A stretch of 64,000 nt of DNA, from assembly GCF_016863015.1 (NCBI RefSeq), contig NZ_BOOB01000009.1, forward strand, positions 124,001 to 188,000, given 5' to 3'. The notes beneath the pieces were generated by a model, which ran no database searches, was not told the DNA's origin, and worked only from the letters and a program-made list of their open reading frames with translations. Below are positions 34,760-43,689 of this stretch, piece by piece; within the stretch, counting starts at the first letter, position 1; every line of letters starts with the position of its first letter. Made by a program: the position numbers and the translations under genes. This stretch comes from Microbispora amethystogenes. Lineage in GTDB: Bacteria > Actinomycetota > Actinomycetes > Streptosporangiales > Streptosporangiaceae.

Positions 34760-35557
34760 TTAGGGGGAGTCGAACGGATGCCGGAGGCGGGTGCCTCTGG
34801 GCAGCCCCCGGCGGACGTACCACTCGGTGCCGAAGACGAAGCGGTAGGCGGGGCCGGGGATTCTCAGCATGGCCCCCAACGTGCGGTCGCCGTCGCCGCC
34901 GGTCGCCTGGCTGGCGTGGGCCGCCATCGACGCCCGCTTCGCCTTGGCGTACCTGCGTACGCTGACCCGGTGGGTGATCGCCTCGCGCGGCGAGTACGCC
35001 CGCTCGAAGCTCCGCACGTCGATCGCCGGGTAGAACCGGGCGGCCAGCCGTACGCCCCTGAGCAGCAGGTCGCGGTCGACCGTCGCCTCCAGCACGATGG
35101 ACGTGCCGGCGATCTCGGCGGCGCGGCTGCCGACCCTGTAGACCTGCACGTGGTCGGGGTGGCCGTAGCCCCCGGCCGGGTCGTAGATCGTGAGCAGGTC
35201 GGCCGCCTCCTCCTTGAGGACCGAGGCCAGCCGCTGCGCCGCGTCCTCGACGTCGGCGTCGATGAACGCGTTGTCGGGCCGGTCGTCGGCCACGCCGCCG
35301 TCGATCGCGAGGCCGGAGTCGCCGTAGCCGAGCAGCACGACCCGGGCGCAGCCGAGGGCCGCGGCCGACCGGTACAGCTCGTCCATTCTGGTCCTGCCCA
35401 GCTCCTCGCCTCTGGGCAGCTCGGCGAGACCGCGCTCTCCTGCGGTCGCGACGACGAGCACCACCCGGTGTCCCTCGTCGGCCAGCATCGCCATGGTTCC
35501 GGCGGTCAGCAGCGCCTCGTCGTCGGGATGGGCGTGGAAGAACACCGCTGTGCTCAT
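34760..35557 (-). CDS. LmbE/PIG-L family N-deacetylase
   Basis: 265 aa. Zinc-dependent deacetylase of the LmbE/MshB/Mca fold: FFHAHPDDEALLTAGTMA holds the His-Asp-Asp ligands, TAGERGLAE follows, and GHPDHVQVYRVG supplies the third ligand. The C-terminal half (FYPAIDVRSFERAY..., GPAYRFVFGTEWYVRR) is as in the mycothiol-conjugate-amidase-like subgroup. Divergent from the GT4 gene with 144 bases between, and upstream of the flippase. It may act on an N-acetyl-sugar conjugate made by the GT. Confidence 0.88.
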   Translation of the reverse strand: MSTAVFFHAHPDDEALLTAGTMAMLADEGHRVVLVVATAGERGLAELPRGEELGRTRMDELYRSAAALGCARVVLLGYGDSGLAIDGGVADDRPDNAFIDADVEDAAQRLASVLKEEAADLLTIYDPAGGYGHPDHVQVYRVGSRAAEIAGTSIVLEATVDRDLLLRGVRLAARFYPAIDVRSFERAYSPREAITHRVSVRRYAKAKRASMAAHASQATGGDGDRTLGAMLRIPGPAYRFVFGTEWYVRRGLPRGTRLRHPFDSP

Positions 35558-35701
35558 CGCGCCCCACGGAACGTTGTCATAGTGTGCTCCACCACGTGTC
35601 GTCCTCGTGCCATGATCCCACGTGGTCCGCGTCCCGCGACGCCACCCCTGCCGGGGAGCGGCCGGTTTGATGGGCATCGCGCGCTCTGTCAGGCTGACCC
35701 G

Positions 35702-36802
35702 GTGAGGATTCTCCACGTCAGCGACTGCTACCTGCCGCGGCTCGGAGGCATCGAGGTGCAGGTCGCCGATCTCGTCAGGGCGCAGCGTGAGGCGGGTCAC
35801 CTGGTCGAGGTGGTGACGGCGACGCCCGGGGAGCCGCTGCCCGGCGTGCACCGGGTGGTCGCGAACCTCCCGTTCGACCTGCCGGTGCACCCGCGCGGGA
35901 CCGCCCACCTGCTGCGGATCATGGCGAGCGGGCGGTACGACGTCGCGCACGTCCACACCGGGGCCGTCTCGCCGTTCGCGTGGATGGGGGTGCGCGCGGC
36001 GGTGCGGGCCGGGCTCCCGGTGGTCGCGACCGTGCACAGCATGTGGGACCCGGTCACCCGGGGGATGTACCGGGCGCTGCAGGGCGCCTTCGGCTGGCGG
36101 CGCTGGGGGCTGGTCGTCAGCGCGGTCAGCGAGGCCGCCGCCCGGCCCATCCGCGAGGTGGCGGGCCCGCGCGTGCCGGTGCAGGTCGTCTCCAACGGGC
36201 TCGACGTCACCTCCTGGCGGCCCGGCCCGGACGGGCCTGTTAATGGGCAGGTGGACAGGGCCGTGCACGTGGTGGCGGTGGGCAGGCTCGCGCCGCGCAA
36301 GCAGCCGCTGCGGCTGCTCAAGCTGCTGGAGGCGGCGCGCTCGCGGGTGCCGGGGGACATCGCGATGCGCGCGACGATCGTGGGGGACGGCCCCGCCCGC
36401 GGGCGGATGGAGCGTTATCTGCGGGAGCGGCGGATGGGCTGGGTGTCGCTGCCGGGCAGGTACACCCGGGAGCAGATCAGGGCGCTGCTGGCGGTGGCCG
36501 ACGTGTTCGTCGCCCCGGCCCCGCGCGAGTCGTTCGGGCTGGCCGCGCTGGAGGCCCGCGCGGCGGGGGTGCCGGTCGTGGCACGGGCGCAGAGCGGGGT
36601 GGCCGACTTCGTCAGGCCCGGCAAGGAGGGCCTGCTGGGCCGCACGTTCGACGACCTGGTGGCCTCGGTCGTCCGGTTGACCCGCGACTCCGCCCTGCGG
36701 CAGTCGATCGCCGAGCACAACCGGGAGACCGAGCCGGTCAGGTGTTCCTGGCCCGCCGTGCTGGAGGGCTTCGCCCGCTGCTACGAGCTGGCCAGGGGCT
36801 GA
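35702..36802 (+). CDS. GT4 family glycosyltransferase
   Basis: 366 aa, GTG start; the frame upstream to 34778 is a shadow. GT-B retaining transferase: N-domain ILHVSDCYLPRLGGIEVQVADL, C-domain VVAVGRLAPRKQPL..., and donor-site motif APAPRESFGLAALEARAAGVPVVAR with the catalytic E-x7-E. Similar to PimB/MshA-like actinobacterial enzymes, but MshA identity is not supported by sequence or by an adjacent mshB/C/D. Divergent from LmbE, hinting at a shared sugar-lipid pathway with it and the flippase. Confidence 0.9.
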   Translation: MRILHVSDCYLPRLGGIEVQVADLVRAQREAGHLVEVVTATPGEPLPGVHRVVANLPFDLPVHPRGTAHLLRIMASGRYDVAHVHTGAVSPFAWMGVRAAVRAGLPVVATVHSMWDPVTRGMYRALQGAFGWRRWGLVVSAVSEAAARPIREVAGPRVPVQVVSNGLDVTSWRPGPDGPVNGQVDRAVHVVAVGRLAPRKQPLRLLKLLEAARSRVPGDIAMRATIVGDGPARGRMERYLRERRMGWVSLPGRYTREQIRALLAVADVFVAPAPRESFGLAALEARAAGVPVVARAQSGVADFVRPGKEGLLGRTFDDLVASVVRLTRDSALRQSIAEHNRETEPVRCSWPAVLEGFARCYELARG

Positions 36803-36814
36803 CCAGGACCGTGC

Positions 36815-36910
36815 TCAGAACGGGAGGACCCTTCCCGAAGGGGTGCGCAGGTCGACCGGGGCTGGCGTTCTCGGCGGCCGCGGTCGCTGCACGATCTGCA
36901 CCTTCTTCAT
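36815..36910 (-). CDS. Small ORF, 31 codons, strong ribosome site
   Basis: A 31-residue reading frame begins MKKVQIVQ, continues Arg/Pro-rich and ends SGRVLPF. It is preceded by AAAGGAGGG six bases from ATG, among the best Shine-Dalgarno sites in the window, and about 80% of its codons end in G or C. It lies between the GT4 gene (convergent, 12 bases) and the enoyl-CoA hydratase stop (112 bases upstream on the same strand). Its size and basic, Pro-rich sequence suggest a peptide or leader rather than an enzyme. A competing 74-codon frame (36738-36962) has a weaker start and runs into the GT4 gene. No function is assigned. Confidence 0.55.
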   Translation of the reverse strand: MKKVQIVQRPRPPRTPAPVDLRTPSGRVLPF

Positions 36911-37022
36911 CCGGCCCTCCTTTCGGCGGTGTCCGCTCGGCTGGTGCCGTCATGATTCCCATGATTTGGCCAGGATTACCCTCCGTGCGTCAGTTCTTGT
37001 TCTTGTAACATGCGCCGTCCGG

Positions 37023-37823
37023 TCACCCCGGCGTCTCGTTGAAGGACGGGGCGTTGAAGGACGGGGCGTTGAAGGACGGGGCGCGCTTCTCGAGGAAGGC
37101 ACGCATGCCCTCCGACTGATCCGGGCCGGCGAACAGCGCGTGGAAGACGCGCCGTTCGAAGAGCACACCCTCCCGGAGGGAGGTCTCGTCCGCCCGGTTA
37201 ACCGCTTCACGGGCGGCGACGATTGCCGGCTTGCTGAACGAGGCGATGGTGCCGGCGATCTCCACCGCCTCCTCTATCAGGCGGTCGCCGGGGACCACCC
37301 GGGAGACCAGGCCGGCGCGCTTGGCCTCGTCGGAGCCGAGCGTGCGCCCGGTGAGGATGAGGTCCATCGCCTTGGCCCGGCCGATCAGCCGGGTGAGGCG
37401 CTGGGTGCCGCCGATGCCGGGGATCACGCCCAGCCGGATCTCGGGCTGGCCGAAGGTGGCCGTGTCGGCGGCGATGATGATGTCGCACATCATCGCCAGC
37501 TCGCAGCCGCCGCCGAGCGCGTGCCCGGCGACCGCGGCGACCTTCGGGGTGCGCAGCGCGGCGAATTCCTCCCAGCCGGCGAAGAAGTCCTCCTCGGCCA
37601 TGTCGGTGGCGGTCCTGGCCGCCATCTCCCGGATGTCGGCCCCGGCTGCGAACGACCGGCCGGAGCCGGTGATCACGAAACAGCCGACCCCCGGGTCGCG
37701 GTCCAGCGGTCGCAGCGCGTCCATCAGGTCCGTCATCAGCTCGGTGCTCAGCGCGTTCAGCACCTCGGGGCGGTGCAGGCGCGCGATGACGACACGGTCC
37801 TCGCGCTCGATCTTCACGTTCAT
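37023..37823 (-). CDS. Enoyl-CoA hydratase/isomerase family protein
   Basis: 266 aa from ATG 37823. Crotonase fold with catalytic glutamates in [11 protein letters not shown] and [35 protein letters not shown]. Lies 10 bases behind the transmembrane flavoprotein gene, whose stop is just upstream, so it is the third gene of the adenylation-enzyme operon. The C-terminus repeats APSFN three times where relatives end once, owing to a 15-bp tandem repeat. Usually a beta-oxidation enzyme; here its substrate may be a CoA or adenylate product of the operon. Confidence 0.9.
   Translation of the reverse strand: MNVKIEREDRVVIARLHRPEVLNALSTELMTDLMDALRPLDRDPGVGCFVITGSGRSFAAGADIREMAARTATDMAEEDFFAGWEEFAALRTPKVAAVAGHALGGGCELAMMCDIIIAADTATFGQPEIRLGVIPGIGGTQRLTRLIGRAKAMDLILTGRTLGSDEAKRAGLVSRVVPGDRLIEEAVEIAGTIASFSKPAIVAAREAVNRADETSLREGVLFERRVFHALFAGPDQSEGMRAFLEKRAPSFNAPSFNAPSFNETPG
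37038..37082. repeat. 15-bp tandem repeat (3 copies) at the hydratase C-terminus
   Basis: GTTGAAGGACGGGGC occurs three times head to tail, in frame, encoding repeated Ala-Pro-Ser-Phe-Asn. The unit is exact in all three copies, suggesting recent expansion. Confidence 0.9.
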
Positions 37824-37833
37824 CGTCGCCCTC

Positions 37834-39168
37834 TCAGGAGTCCCAGATCGCGCCGTAGGCGGGGATCCCACGGCGCTCCAAGCCGTGCACGACCTGCCAC
37901 GTGAGCTGCTTGTTCGAGATGCAGATGACGGCCTCGGCGCCGAAGCCGGCATACGCTTCGTAGGCCAGCCGGACCATGTCGGGCTTGCCGTGCTCGGCGG
38001 TGTCCCACAGGACCGCGTCGGGCTGGACGGCAAGGATCTCGTCGACGAGCGTGTCGCCGTAGGTGTCCCGGTGCCGGCGCGCCGACCACACCAGCCGCGA
38101 GGGGACCGCGGCCGCAAGGAGGTGGGGCAGGCAGGGCCCGATCCCGCTGCCGGTCGCGACGTACACCACCTTGGTGAACAGGCTCTCGACATTGGCCACG
38201 CCCGCGGTGGTGATGCCCTTGACCCATACGTGCGACGGCAGGTCGTCGATGAAGGACCCGGTCCAGTCACCGGCACGGGAGATCGTGAGTCTGAACCCCG
38301 GCCGGCCGGGGGCCGGGACGTTGGCGAAGGAATGCCACTCCAGCAGCGGGCTGCGGCTGACCGCGGTGGACGAGCCCGCGAACGGGGTGACGCCGTGGTC
38401 GAAGTGGACCAGCGCCACGTGCGAGGAGGGTCGTTCGACGACCACCGGCACCCGGCGCAGCCGCAGCCACGGCAGTGCGATGCTGAACGTGATCACGGTC
38501 AGGATCCAGACGCTCGGCGCCGTGGCCAGGTCCTCCCCCGTCGCCACTGCGAAGAGCACCGCCTGAACCCAGAAGAGCGCGAGCGCGGTCCAGCCGCCGA
38601 AGCGGTGCACGCGCTCGAAGAGGTCGTGGAATCTGGATCGCAGCGGTGGTGACGCCGTGACCACCATGCCCGTCAGCAGCGCCACCAGCGCGTACGAGAC
38701 CGCGACGGTCCCGGCCGACGCGCCGCCGCCCAGGCCGTTCACGGCGTGGTAAGTGAGCCCGCCGACCAGGGCGAGGAACCAGAGCGTCCCGGCCAGGACG
38801 CCGCCGACGTGCAGTCCGCCGAAGTGGTAGACCTTGGCCAGCGTCCACCGGACCCGTAACGGCCAGGTGGTGGGCGCCAGCGTGGCGAGCCTGAACAGCA
38901 GGTTGATGACGTACTGCTGGCGGATGACGATGCCCAGTGCGAAGTTGCCCAGCGTGGCGTACGAGAGGGCGCGCAGATCGACGCCGCCGCTCGTCCACCA
39001 GCCTCCCCGACCCAGGCCATGCGCGAGCACGGCCAGGTTCGCCACGAGCACGAGGGCCGCCAGCCGGTTGTGGTGCATGAGGCGCGGATGTTTGAGGAGG
39101 CGCCGTGGCGGTGAGATCAGCTCGGGCAGTTCGATCTCATGCGCTCGACGCGCGGCGTCGATCGTCAT
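37834..39168 (-). CDS. TmpA-like transmembrane flavoprotein / ferric-reductase-like oxidoreductase
   Basis: 444 aa. About six membrane helices in the first 230 residues ([88 protein letters not shown]) with several His, then a cytoplasmic FAD/NAD-binding reductase region: [21 protein letters not shown] and [15 protein letters not shown] (NAD-pyrophosphate motif). This combination is the TmpA class known from Aspergillus, and bacterial homologues are typically next to an AMP-binding enzyme, as here. Its ATG overlaps the adenylation-enzyme stop (ATGA, 39165-39168). It probably moves electrons across or at the membrane to a product of that enzyme (inference). Confidence 0.8.
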   Translation of the reverse strand: MTIDAARRAHEIELPELISPPRRLLKHPRLMHHNRLAALVLVANLAVLAHGLGRGGWWTSGGVDLRALSYATLGNFALGIVIRQQYVINLLFRLATLAPTTWPLRVRWTLAKVYHFGGLHVGGVLAGTLWFLALVGGLTYHAVNGLGGGASAGTVAVSYALVALLTGMVVTASPPLRSRFHDLFERVHRFGGWTALALFWVQAVLFAVATGEDLATAPSVWILTVITFSIALPWLRLRRVPVVVERPSSHVALVHFDHGVTPFAGSSTAVSRSPLLEWHSFANVPAPGRPGFRLTISRAGDWTGSFIDDLPSHVWVKGITTAGVANVESLFTKVVYVATGSGIGPCLPHLLAAAVPSRLVWSARRHRDTYGDTLVDEILAVQPDAVLWDTAEHGKPDMVRLAYEAYAGFGAEAVICISNKQLTWQVVHGLERRGIPAYGAIWDS

Positions 39169-40787
39169 GACGCCACCTCCGCCAGGGCCAGCCTGAGCAG
39201 GGCATCCTTGTCGACCTTGCCACGGCTGGTCATCGGCAGCGCGACCATCGGATGGACAGCGGCCGGAACGCAGTAGTAGGGAAGCGCGTCGGCCACCGCC
39301 TTCCTGGCCGCTGCCTGATCCAGATGGGCTGGGGCGACGAACGACACCAGTGTCCTGTCGTCAAGCTTGAGCGTCGCCGCGCGGCTGCATCCCGGCAGGG
39401 ACTCCAGCACGGCCGAGACCGAATCCAGCTCGACCCGGAAACCTCGGATCTTGACCTGATCGTCGGTTCGTCCTAGATGTTCCAGTTCCCCGTCGGGTGT
39501 CCAACGCCCCAGATCCCGAGTCCTGAACATCATCCGGCCTCCGCCGAGGAACGGGTCGGGCGCGTAGCGTTCGCGGGTCAGCTCGGGATTCCGCAGATAT
39601 CCGGCCGAAACGCACCCGCCCCCTGCCCACATCTCGCCGGCCTCGCCGATCGCGCACGGGTGGCGGTTCTCGTCGAGTACGTACACCGTGTTGTTGGGGG
39701 TGGGCCGGCCGATGGTGAGCCGGATCGCTGCCGGGTCGTGGCGCTGCATCGTGTTGACGATGGTCGTCTCGGTTGGGCCGCACGCGTTGTAGAAGGCGCC
39801 GACGCCGGCCCACCGGTCGGCGAGCGCGCGCGGGCAGGGCTCCCCTGCCACGGCCACGACCTCCACCCGGCGGCAGCGCCCGGGGTCCACCGAGGCCAGG
39901 ATGGTGGGGGTGGCGATCACCACGTCGACGCTCTCCACGGTCTCCGCGATGTCCTTGCCGCGGATGACGAGCGTGGCGCCGTGGCTGAGGGCGCCGAGGA
40001 TCTCCCAGGCCGCCATGTCGAACCCGATGTTGAGGATCTGCCCGACGAGCAGGCCCGGGCGCATGCCGAGGTCGCCGGGCTCGGTGAGCAGGAGGTTGCA
40101 GACGTTGCGGTGGGTGACCACGACCCCGTTGGGCGTGCCCGTGGTGCCCGAGGTGAACAGCACGTAGCAACCGCCGTCCGGATCGATGCCCTCGGCGTGG
40201 AACGCGTCGTGGCCGTCTCCGAGGGGCTGGTCCATGACGGTGTCGACCGGGATGCACACCTGCCCGTCCGTCGCCGGGATGGTGGCCGCGACGTCCGACA
40301 GCGTGAGGATCACGCGCGTGTCCGCCGTCGCGATGACCTGGCGCAGGTGGGCTACGGGGGCGATGCCCACGTCCTGCGGCACGTACGCCGCGCCTGCCTT
40401 GAGCGCGGCCAGCAGCCCGGCGACCATGGGGATCCCGCGCCGGGCGAAGAGCCCGACGTTGTCCCCCGGGAGGACGCCGTGCCGGGCCAGCAGCTCCGCC
40501 AGCCGGTTGGCCTGGCGGTCGAGCTCGCCGTAGGTGATGGTCTCGCCGAGGTGGGTCGCGGCGACCACGTGCGGGGTCGCCGCGGCCCATCGCTCGAACG
40601 CGTGATGGATGTGCGAATGGGGGACCGCCCGGCTCGGGCCCTGCCCGAATCGCTGGAAGAGACGGCGGTCCTCAGCTGACAGCAGGTTCAGCAGCGGCGT
40701 GGACCAGGGTCGCTCGCCGGCCTGCGGGTGAGCTGTGGCCCGGTCTTCTGGTTGGCGACCTTCTGGTCGGCGACTCGGATCACTCAT
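39165..40787 (-). CDS. Free-standing NRPS-type adenylation enzyme
   Basis: 540 aa from ATG 40787 (GAAGG upstream); readings to 40850 lack a site. Contains the A-domain core motifs: A3 YVLFTSGTTGTPNGV, A4-like GFDMAAWEILG, A5 NACGPTETTIVNT, A7 TRDLGRW, A8 DDQVKIRGFRVEL, A10 TSRGKVDKDALL with the catalytic Lys. Asp in FDMA is at the position that binds the amino group of amino-acid substrates, so it likely activates an amino acid. There is no carrier, condensation or thioesterase domain, and no free carrier protein is nearby. The N-terminal 70 residues are a non-homologous extension (SDPSRRPEGRQPEDR). Starts the operon with the TmpA-like protein and the hydratase. Confidence 0.9.
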   Translation of the reverse strand: MSDPSRRPEGRQPEDRATAHPQAGERPWSTPLLNLLSAEDRRLFQRFGQGPSRAVPHSHIHHAFERWAAATPHVVAATHLGETITYGELDRQANRLAELLARHGVLPGDNVGLFARRGIPMVAGLLAALKAGAAYVPQDVGIAPVAHLRQVIATADTRVILTLSDVAATIPATDGQVCIPVDTVMDQPLGDGHDAFHAEGIDPDGGCYVLFTSGTTGTPNGVVVTHRNVCNLLLTEPGDLGMRPGLLVGQILNIGFDMAAWEILGALSHGATLVIRGKDIAETVESVDVVIATPTILASVDPGRCRRVEVVAVAGEPCPRALADRWAGVGAFYNACGPTETTIVNTMQRHDPAAIRLTIGRPTPNNTVYVLDENRHPCAIGEAGEMWAGGGCVSAGYLRNPELTRERYAPDPFLGGGRMMFRTRDLGRWTPDGELEHLGRTDDQVKIRGFRVELDSVSAVLESLPGCSRAATLKLDDRTLVSFVAPAHLDQAAARKAVADALPYYCVPAAVHPMVALPMTSRGKVDKDALLRLALAEVAS

Positions 40788-40982
40788 ATCCCAGCCTTCA
40801 CATCGGGAAACAGAGATCGCCATGAGACCAGAGGATTGATCTTCAAACACTTTCGATTTGCTTACGGGAACTCGTCCGTCGCAGAGGCCTGAGGGTGCGG
40901 ACTCCGACCGGCCCGCGCCGGCCCGGTCCGCGGAGGAGACGCGGAGGAGACAGGGTACGGCGGACCGCCCGGCATGAATGAT
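40788..40982 (-). promoter_or_regulatory. Promoter region of the adenylation-enzyme operon
   Basis: 195 bases between two genes of the same strand. A distinctly A/T-rich segment at 40832-40866 lies 45-80 bases ahead of the adenylation gene and is the probable promoter; no clear -35/-10 pair is assigned. No gene is seen here. Confidence 0.4.
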
Positions 40983-42359
40983 CTATCTGATAAGCACGGG
41001 GTGCTCGATTTGGGAGCGATTAGCGAGCGTCGTCTCGATGTGCTGTTCCATGGCCCGCGCGCGATCGTGATCACCCTGCCGGGCGCTGGCGGAGGCGAGA
41101 TTGCGAACCACCCGCAGCACGGCTCCCGCGACTTCCTGCAGATGCGTTTCCCGATGCCAGTTCGCGCTGAGCGGGTCGAGACCGAGGACATTCAGCATGG
41201 CCCGGGCCGAGCGGCATTCCCGCGCCGCCCTCTCGCGGTCCCCGGCGGCCAGGGCGGCGTTGCCGTCCGCCACCGCCGCGTGGACGGCCGCCAGGGCCTG
41301 CGGCACGTTCAGGTCGCTGTCCATCGCCGCGCTGAACTGCGCGGGAAGGGGGGCGGGAAGGGGGCCGGACGGGGGAGCGGCGTCGGAACCCGCCCGCACC
41401 ACGAACCTCTCGACGCGCCGGTAGGCCGCGGCCGCCTCGTCCAGGGCGTCGAGGCTGAATTCGACCGGAGACCGGTAATGGGCGGCCGCCAGGTAATAGC
41501 GGAGTTCGGCCGGCCGTACGCGGTCGAGCAGGGCCGGGAGGGCCAGCGGGTTGCGCAGGTGTTTACGCACTTTCTCGCCGCCCTGGGTGACCGGGCCGTT
41601 GTGCAGCCAGAATCGCGCGAACGCGTCCCCGGCGGCGCGTGACTGGGCCATTTCGTTCTCGTGGTGCGGAAATATCAGGTTGACCCCGCCGCCGTGGATG
41701 TCGAATTCCGTGCCGAGATACCGGCGGGCCATCGCGGAGCATTCCAGGTGCCACCCCGGACGCCCCTCGCCCCAGGGCGAGTGCCACACCGGCTCGCCGG
41801 GCTTGGCGCTCTTCCACAACGCGAAATCGCGCGGGTCGCGTTTTCCGCGTTCGTTTTCCTCGGCCCCCCGCAGATGCCGGGCCTGCTGCCGGGAAAGGGA
41901 CCCGTAGTGCGGATAGGAGTCGACCGAGAAATAGACGTTGCCGTCTGCCTCGTAGGCGTGCCCGGCCGCCACGAGTTCCTCGATCATCTCGATCATCTCG
42001 GGGATGTGCCCGGTCGCCCGAGGCTCCACGCTGGGCGGAAGGCAGCCCAGGGCGGCGTAGGCGCGTACGAAGGCGCGGTGCACGGGATCGGTGACCCGCC
42101 ACCACGGAATTCCCTCGGAAAGTGACCTGCCGATTATCTTGTCCTCGATGTCGGTGACGTTCCGGCAGAGCAGGACCTCATATCCGCTGCTTTTCAGCCA
42201 GCGGTGCAGAATATCGAAGTTCACCTGCGACCTGAGTTGTCCCACGTGCGGCGGAACGACGACGGTGGGACCGCAGAGATAAATCGACACCTTTCCGGGA
42301 ATTCGGGGGACGAAATCGCGGACGGCGCGGCGATGCGTATCGTAAAGGCGAAGACCCAC
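40983..42359 (-). CDS. Cysteinyl-tRNA synthetase paralogue with degenerate catalytic motifs
   Basis: 458 aa, GTG start. Close overall to actinobacterial CysS ([80 protein letters not shown]), and the zinc ligands (Cys in LCGPT, Cys in LEC, His in IHGGG, Glu in HHENE) are kept. But the HIGH motif is HVGQ and KMSKS is KVRKH, so both ATP-binding signatures are altered, and the anticodon-binding C-terminus is replaced by an unrelated sequence ending EHPVLIR. It is therefore probably not the housekeeping enzyme. MshC also derives from CysS but is distinct from this protein. It lies upstream of the adenylation operon on the same strand. Confidence 0.85.
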   Translation of the reverse strand: MGLRLYDTHRRAVRDFVPRIPGKVSIYLCGPTVVVPPHVGQLRSQVNFDILHRWLKSSGYEVLLCRNVTDIEDKIIGRSLSEGIPWWRVTDPVHRAFVRAYAALGCLPPSVEPRATGHIPEMIEMIEELVAAGHAYEADGNVYFSVDSYPHYGSLSRQQARHLRGAEENERGKRDPRDFALWKSAKPGEPVWHSPWGEGRPGWHLECSAMARRYLGTEFDIHGGGVNLIFPHHENEMAQSRAAGDAFARFWLHNGPVTQGGEKVRKHLRNPLALPALLDRVRPAELRYYLAAAHYRSPVEFSLDALDEAAAAYRRVERFVVRAGSDAAPPSGPLPAPLPAQFSAAMDSDLNVPQALAAVHAAVADGNAALAAGDRERAARECRSARAMLNVLGLDPLSANWHRETHLQEVAGAVLRVVRNLASASARQGDHDRARAMEQHIETTLANRSQIEHPVLIR

Positions 42360-42496
42360 CTAGCCGAGGGTAAGCGACTAATCCGCTCGCTGTCGATAGT
42401 GCGGGCCGACCGGGGTTCGCACACCGGGAAATGTCGATTGTGAGGATGTGTGCGGGCGGGGGAATAAGGACGTCTCGCCCGCTCGTTGCCGCTGCC

Positions 42497-43240
42497 ATGG
42501 AGCCGACGAAACGGGGCCGTGTCCGGGTGGAGCCGACGGCCAAGCGCGTGCGCGTCTATGTCGAGGGACTGCCGGTGGCCGACACCACCCGCGCCCTGCT
42601 GGTCTGGGAGGGTCCCTACTACCCGACGTACTACTTCCCGGCGGAGGACGTCCGCATGGACGCGCTCAAGGCCACCGGCGAGACGCGGCACTCGCCGAGC
42701 CGGGGCGACGCGCCGGTCCACGACGTGGCGGGCAGGCCGGGCGCCGCCCTGGTTTACGGCGACGACGCGCCGCTGGAGGAGATCCGCGGGCACGTCCGCT
42801 TCGACTGGGACGCGATGGACAACTGGTTCGAGGAGGACGAAGAGGTCTTCGTGCACGCACGCGACCCCTACACCCGCGTGGACGTCCTGGCCAGCTCGCG
42901 CCACGTCCGCGTCGAGGTGGGCGGCGTCACCGTCGCCGACTCGCGCAGTCCGCGCGTCCTGTTCGAGACCGGCCTGCCCCCGCGCTACTACCTGCCCAAG
43001 ACAGACGTGCGGCTGGACCTGCTCCGCCCGTCGGAGACCGTGACGCGCTGCCCGTACAAGGGACGGGCGGAGTACTGGTCGGTCGGCGAGGACGAGCCGG
43101 GCAGGGACCTCGTCTGGTCGTATCCCACTCCGCTCCCGGAGTCACAGAAGATCGCCGGCCTGGTCGCCTTCTACGACGAGAAGGTGGACGTCTACATCGA
43201 CGGCGTCCTCCAGCCCCGCCCGAAGACCAAGTTCGCCTAG
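42497..43240 (+). CDS. Tandem DUF427 protein
   Basis: 247 aa from ATG 42497. Two consecutive DUF427 domains: residues 8-95 (RVRVEPTAKRVRVYVEGLPVADTTRALLVWEGPYYPTYYFPAEDVRMDALKATGE) and 125-235 (HVRVEVGGVTVADSRSPRVLFETGLPPRYYLPKTDVRLDLLRPS ... YWSVG). Each has the W/Y-rich beta fold and conserved CPYKG-type segment in the second copy, whereas the first reads HSPSRG. Function of the family is unknown. It diverges from the CysS paralogue; 138 bases separate the starts. Confidence 0.88.
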   Translation: MEPTKRGRVRVEPTAKRVRVYVEGLPVADTTRALLVWEGPYYPTYYFPAEDVRMDALKATGETRHSPSRGDAPVHDVAGRPGAALVYGDDAPLEEIRGHVRFDWDAMDNWFEEDEEVFVHARDPYTRVDVLASSRHVRVEVGGVTVADSRSPRVLFETGLPPRYYLPKTDVRLDLLRPSETVTRCPYKGRAEYWSVGEDEPGRDLVWSYPTPLPESQKIAGLVAFYDEKVDVYIDGVLQPRPKTKFA

Positions 43241-43266
43241 AGACCGGGTTCGCCTGACCCCGCCGG

Positions 43267-43689
43267 TCAGCTGTGAAGGCCGAACGGATCGAGCACGGAA
43301 ACTCCGGTGCCCTCGAAATCCTTGACGTTCCGGCTGACCAGGGTCCAGCCGTTCACTCTCGCCGTGGCCGCGATCAGGCCGTCCGCGGTCGGCAGTGTCC
43401 GTACGGCGTTGAGCCGTCCCCACTCCTCGGCCACCTCAGGAGTGATCGGGACGATCCGGTCACCGAACTGACGGAGCAGGGCGTGCAACCAGCGTTCGAG
43501 CACCGCCGCCTGGGCAGGGTCGTTGCGCCTGCGGAGTTCGACCCCGCAGCGAATCTCGCCGATGGTGAGGCTGCTCAGATACAGCGTGGGACCGTGTGCG
43601 GCACCGATCCAGTCTCTTACGGCGACGCTCCCGTTGCGCTTGCGCACCTCTGACACCACGCTGGTGTCCAGCAGATAGCCGGCTGCCAT
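43267..43689 (-). CDS. PIN-domain toxin, VapC/FitB type
   Basis: 140 aa. Predicted ribonuclease. Acidic metal-binding residues are in place: D in LLDTSVVSEVRK, E in LTIGEIRCGVEL, D in PTADGLIAATA, and a final D in SRNVKDFEG. Start codon overlaps the antitoxin stop (TGATG at 43688-43692), so it is translationally coupled. Length and the VVSEVRK segment match the FitB-like subgroup, which uses Phd/AbrB-type partners. Confidence 0.92.
   Translation of the reverse strand: MAAGYLLDTSVVSEVRKRNGSVAVRDWIGAAHGPTLYLSSLTIGEIRCGVELRRRNDPAQAAVLERWLHALLRQFGDRIVPITPEVAEEWGRLNAVRTLPTADGLIAATARVNGWTLVSRNVKDFEGTGVSVLDPFGLHS

Noticed and set aside
35702-36802. Calling the GT4 enzyme MshA
   Set aside because: The GT-B motifs are shared by many families, and no inositol-specific features or msh neighbours are seen.
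36738-36962. 74-codon minus-strand frame overlapping the small ORF
   Set aside because: It runs into the GT4 coding region and has a weaker start than the 31-codon frame; kept only as an alternative.
40983-42359. Identification as mycothiol ligase MshC
   Set aside because: Sequence blocks follow CysS rather than MshC ([26 protein letters not shown]), and no msh genes are linked.
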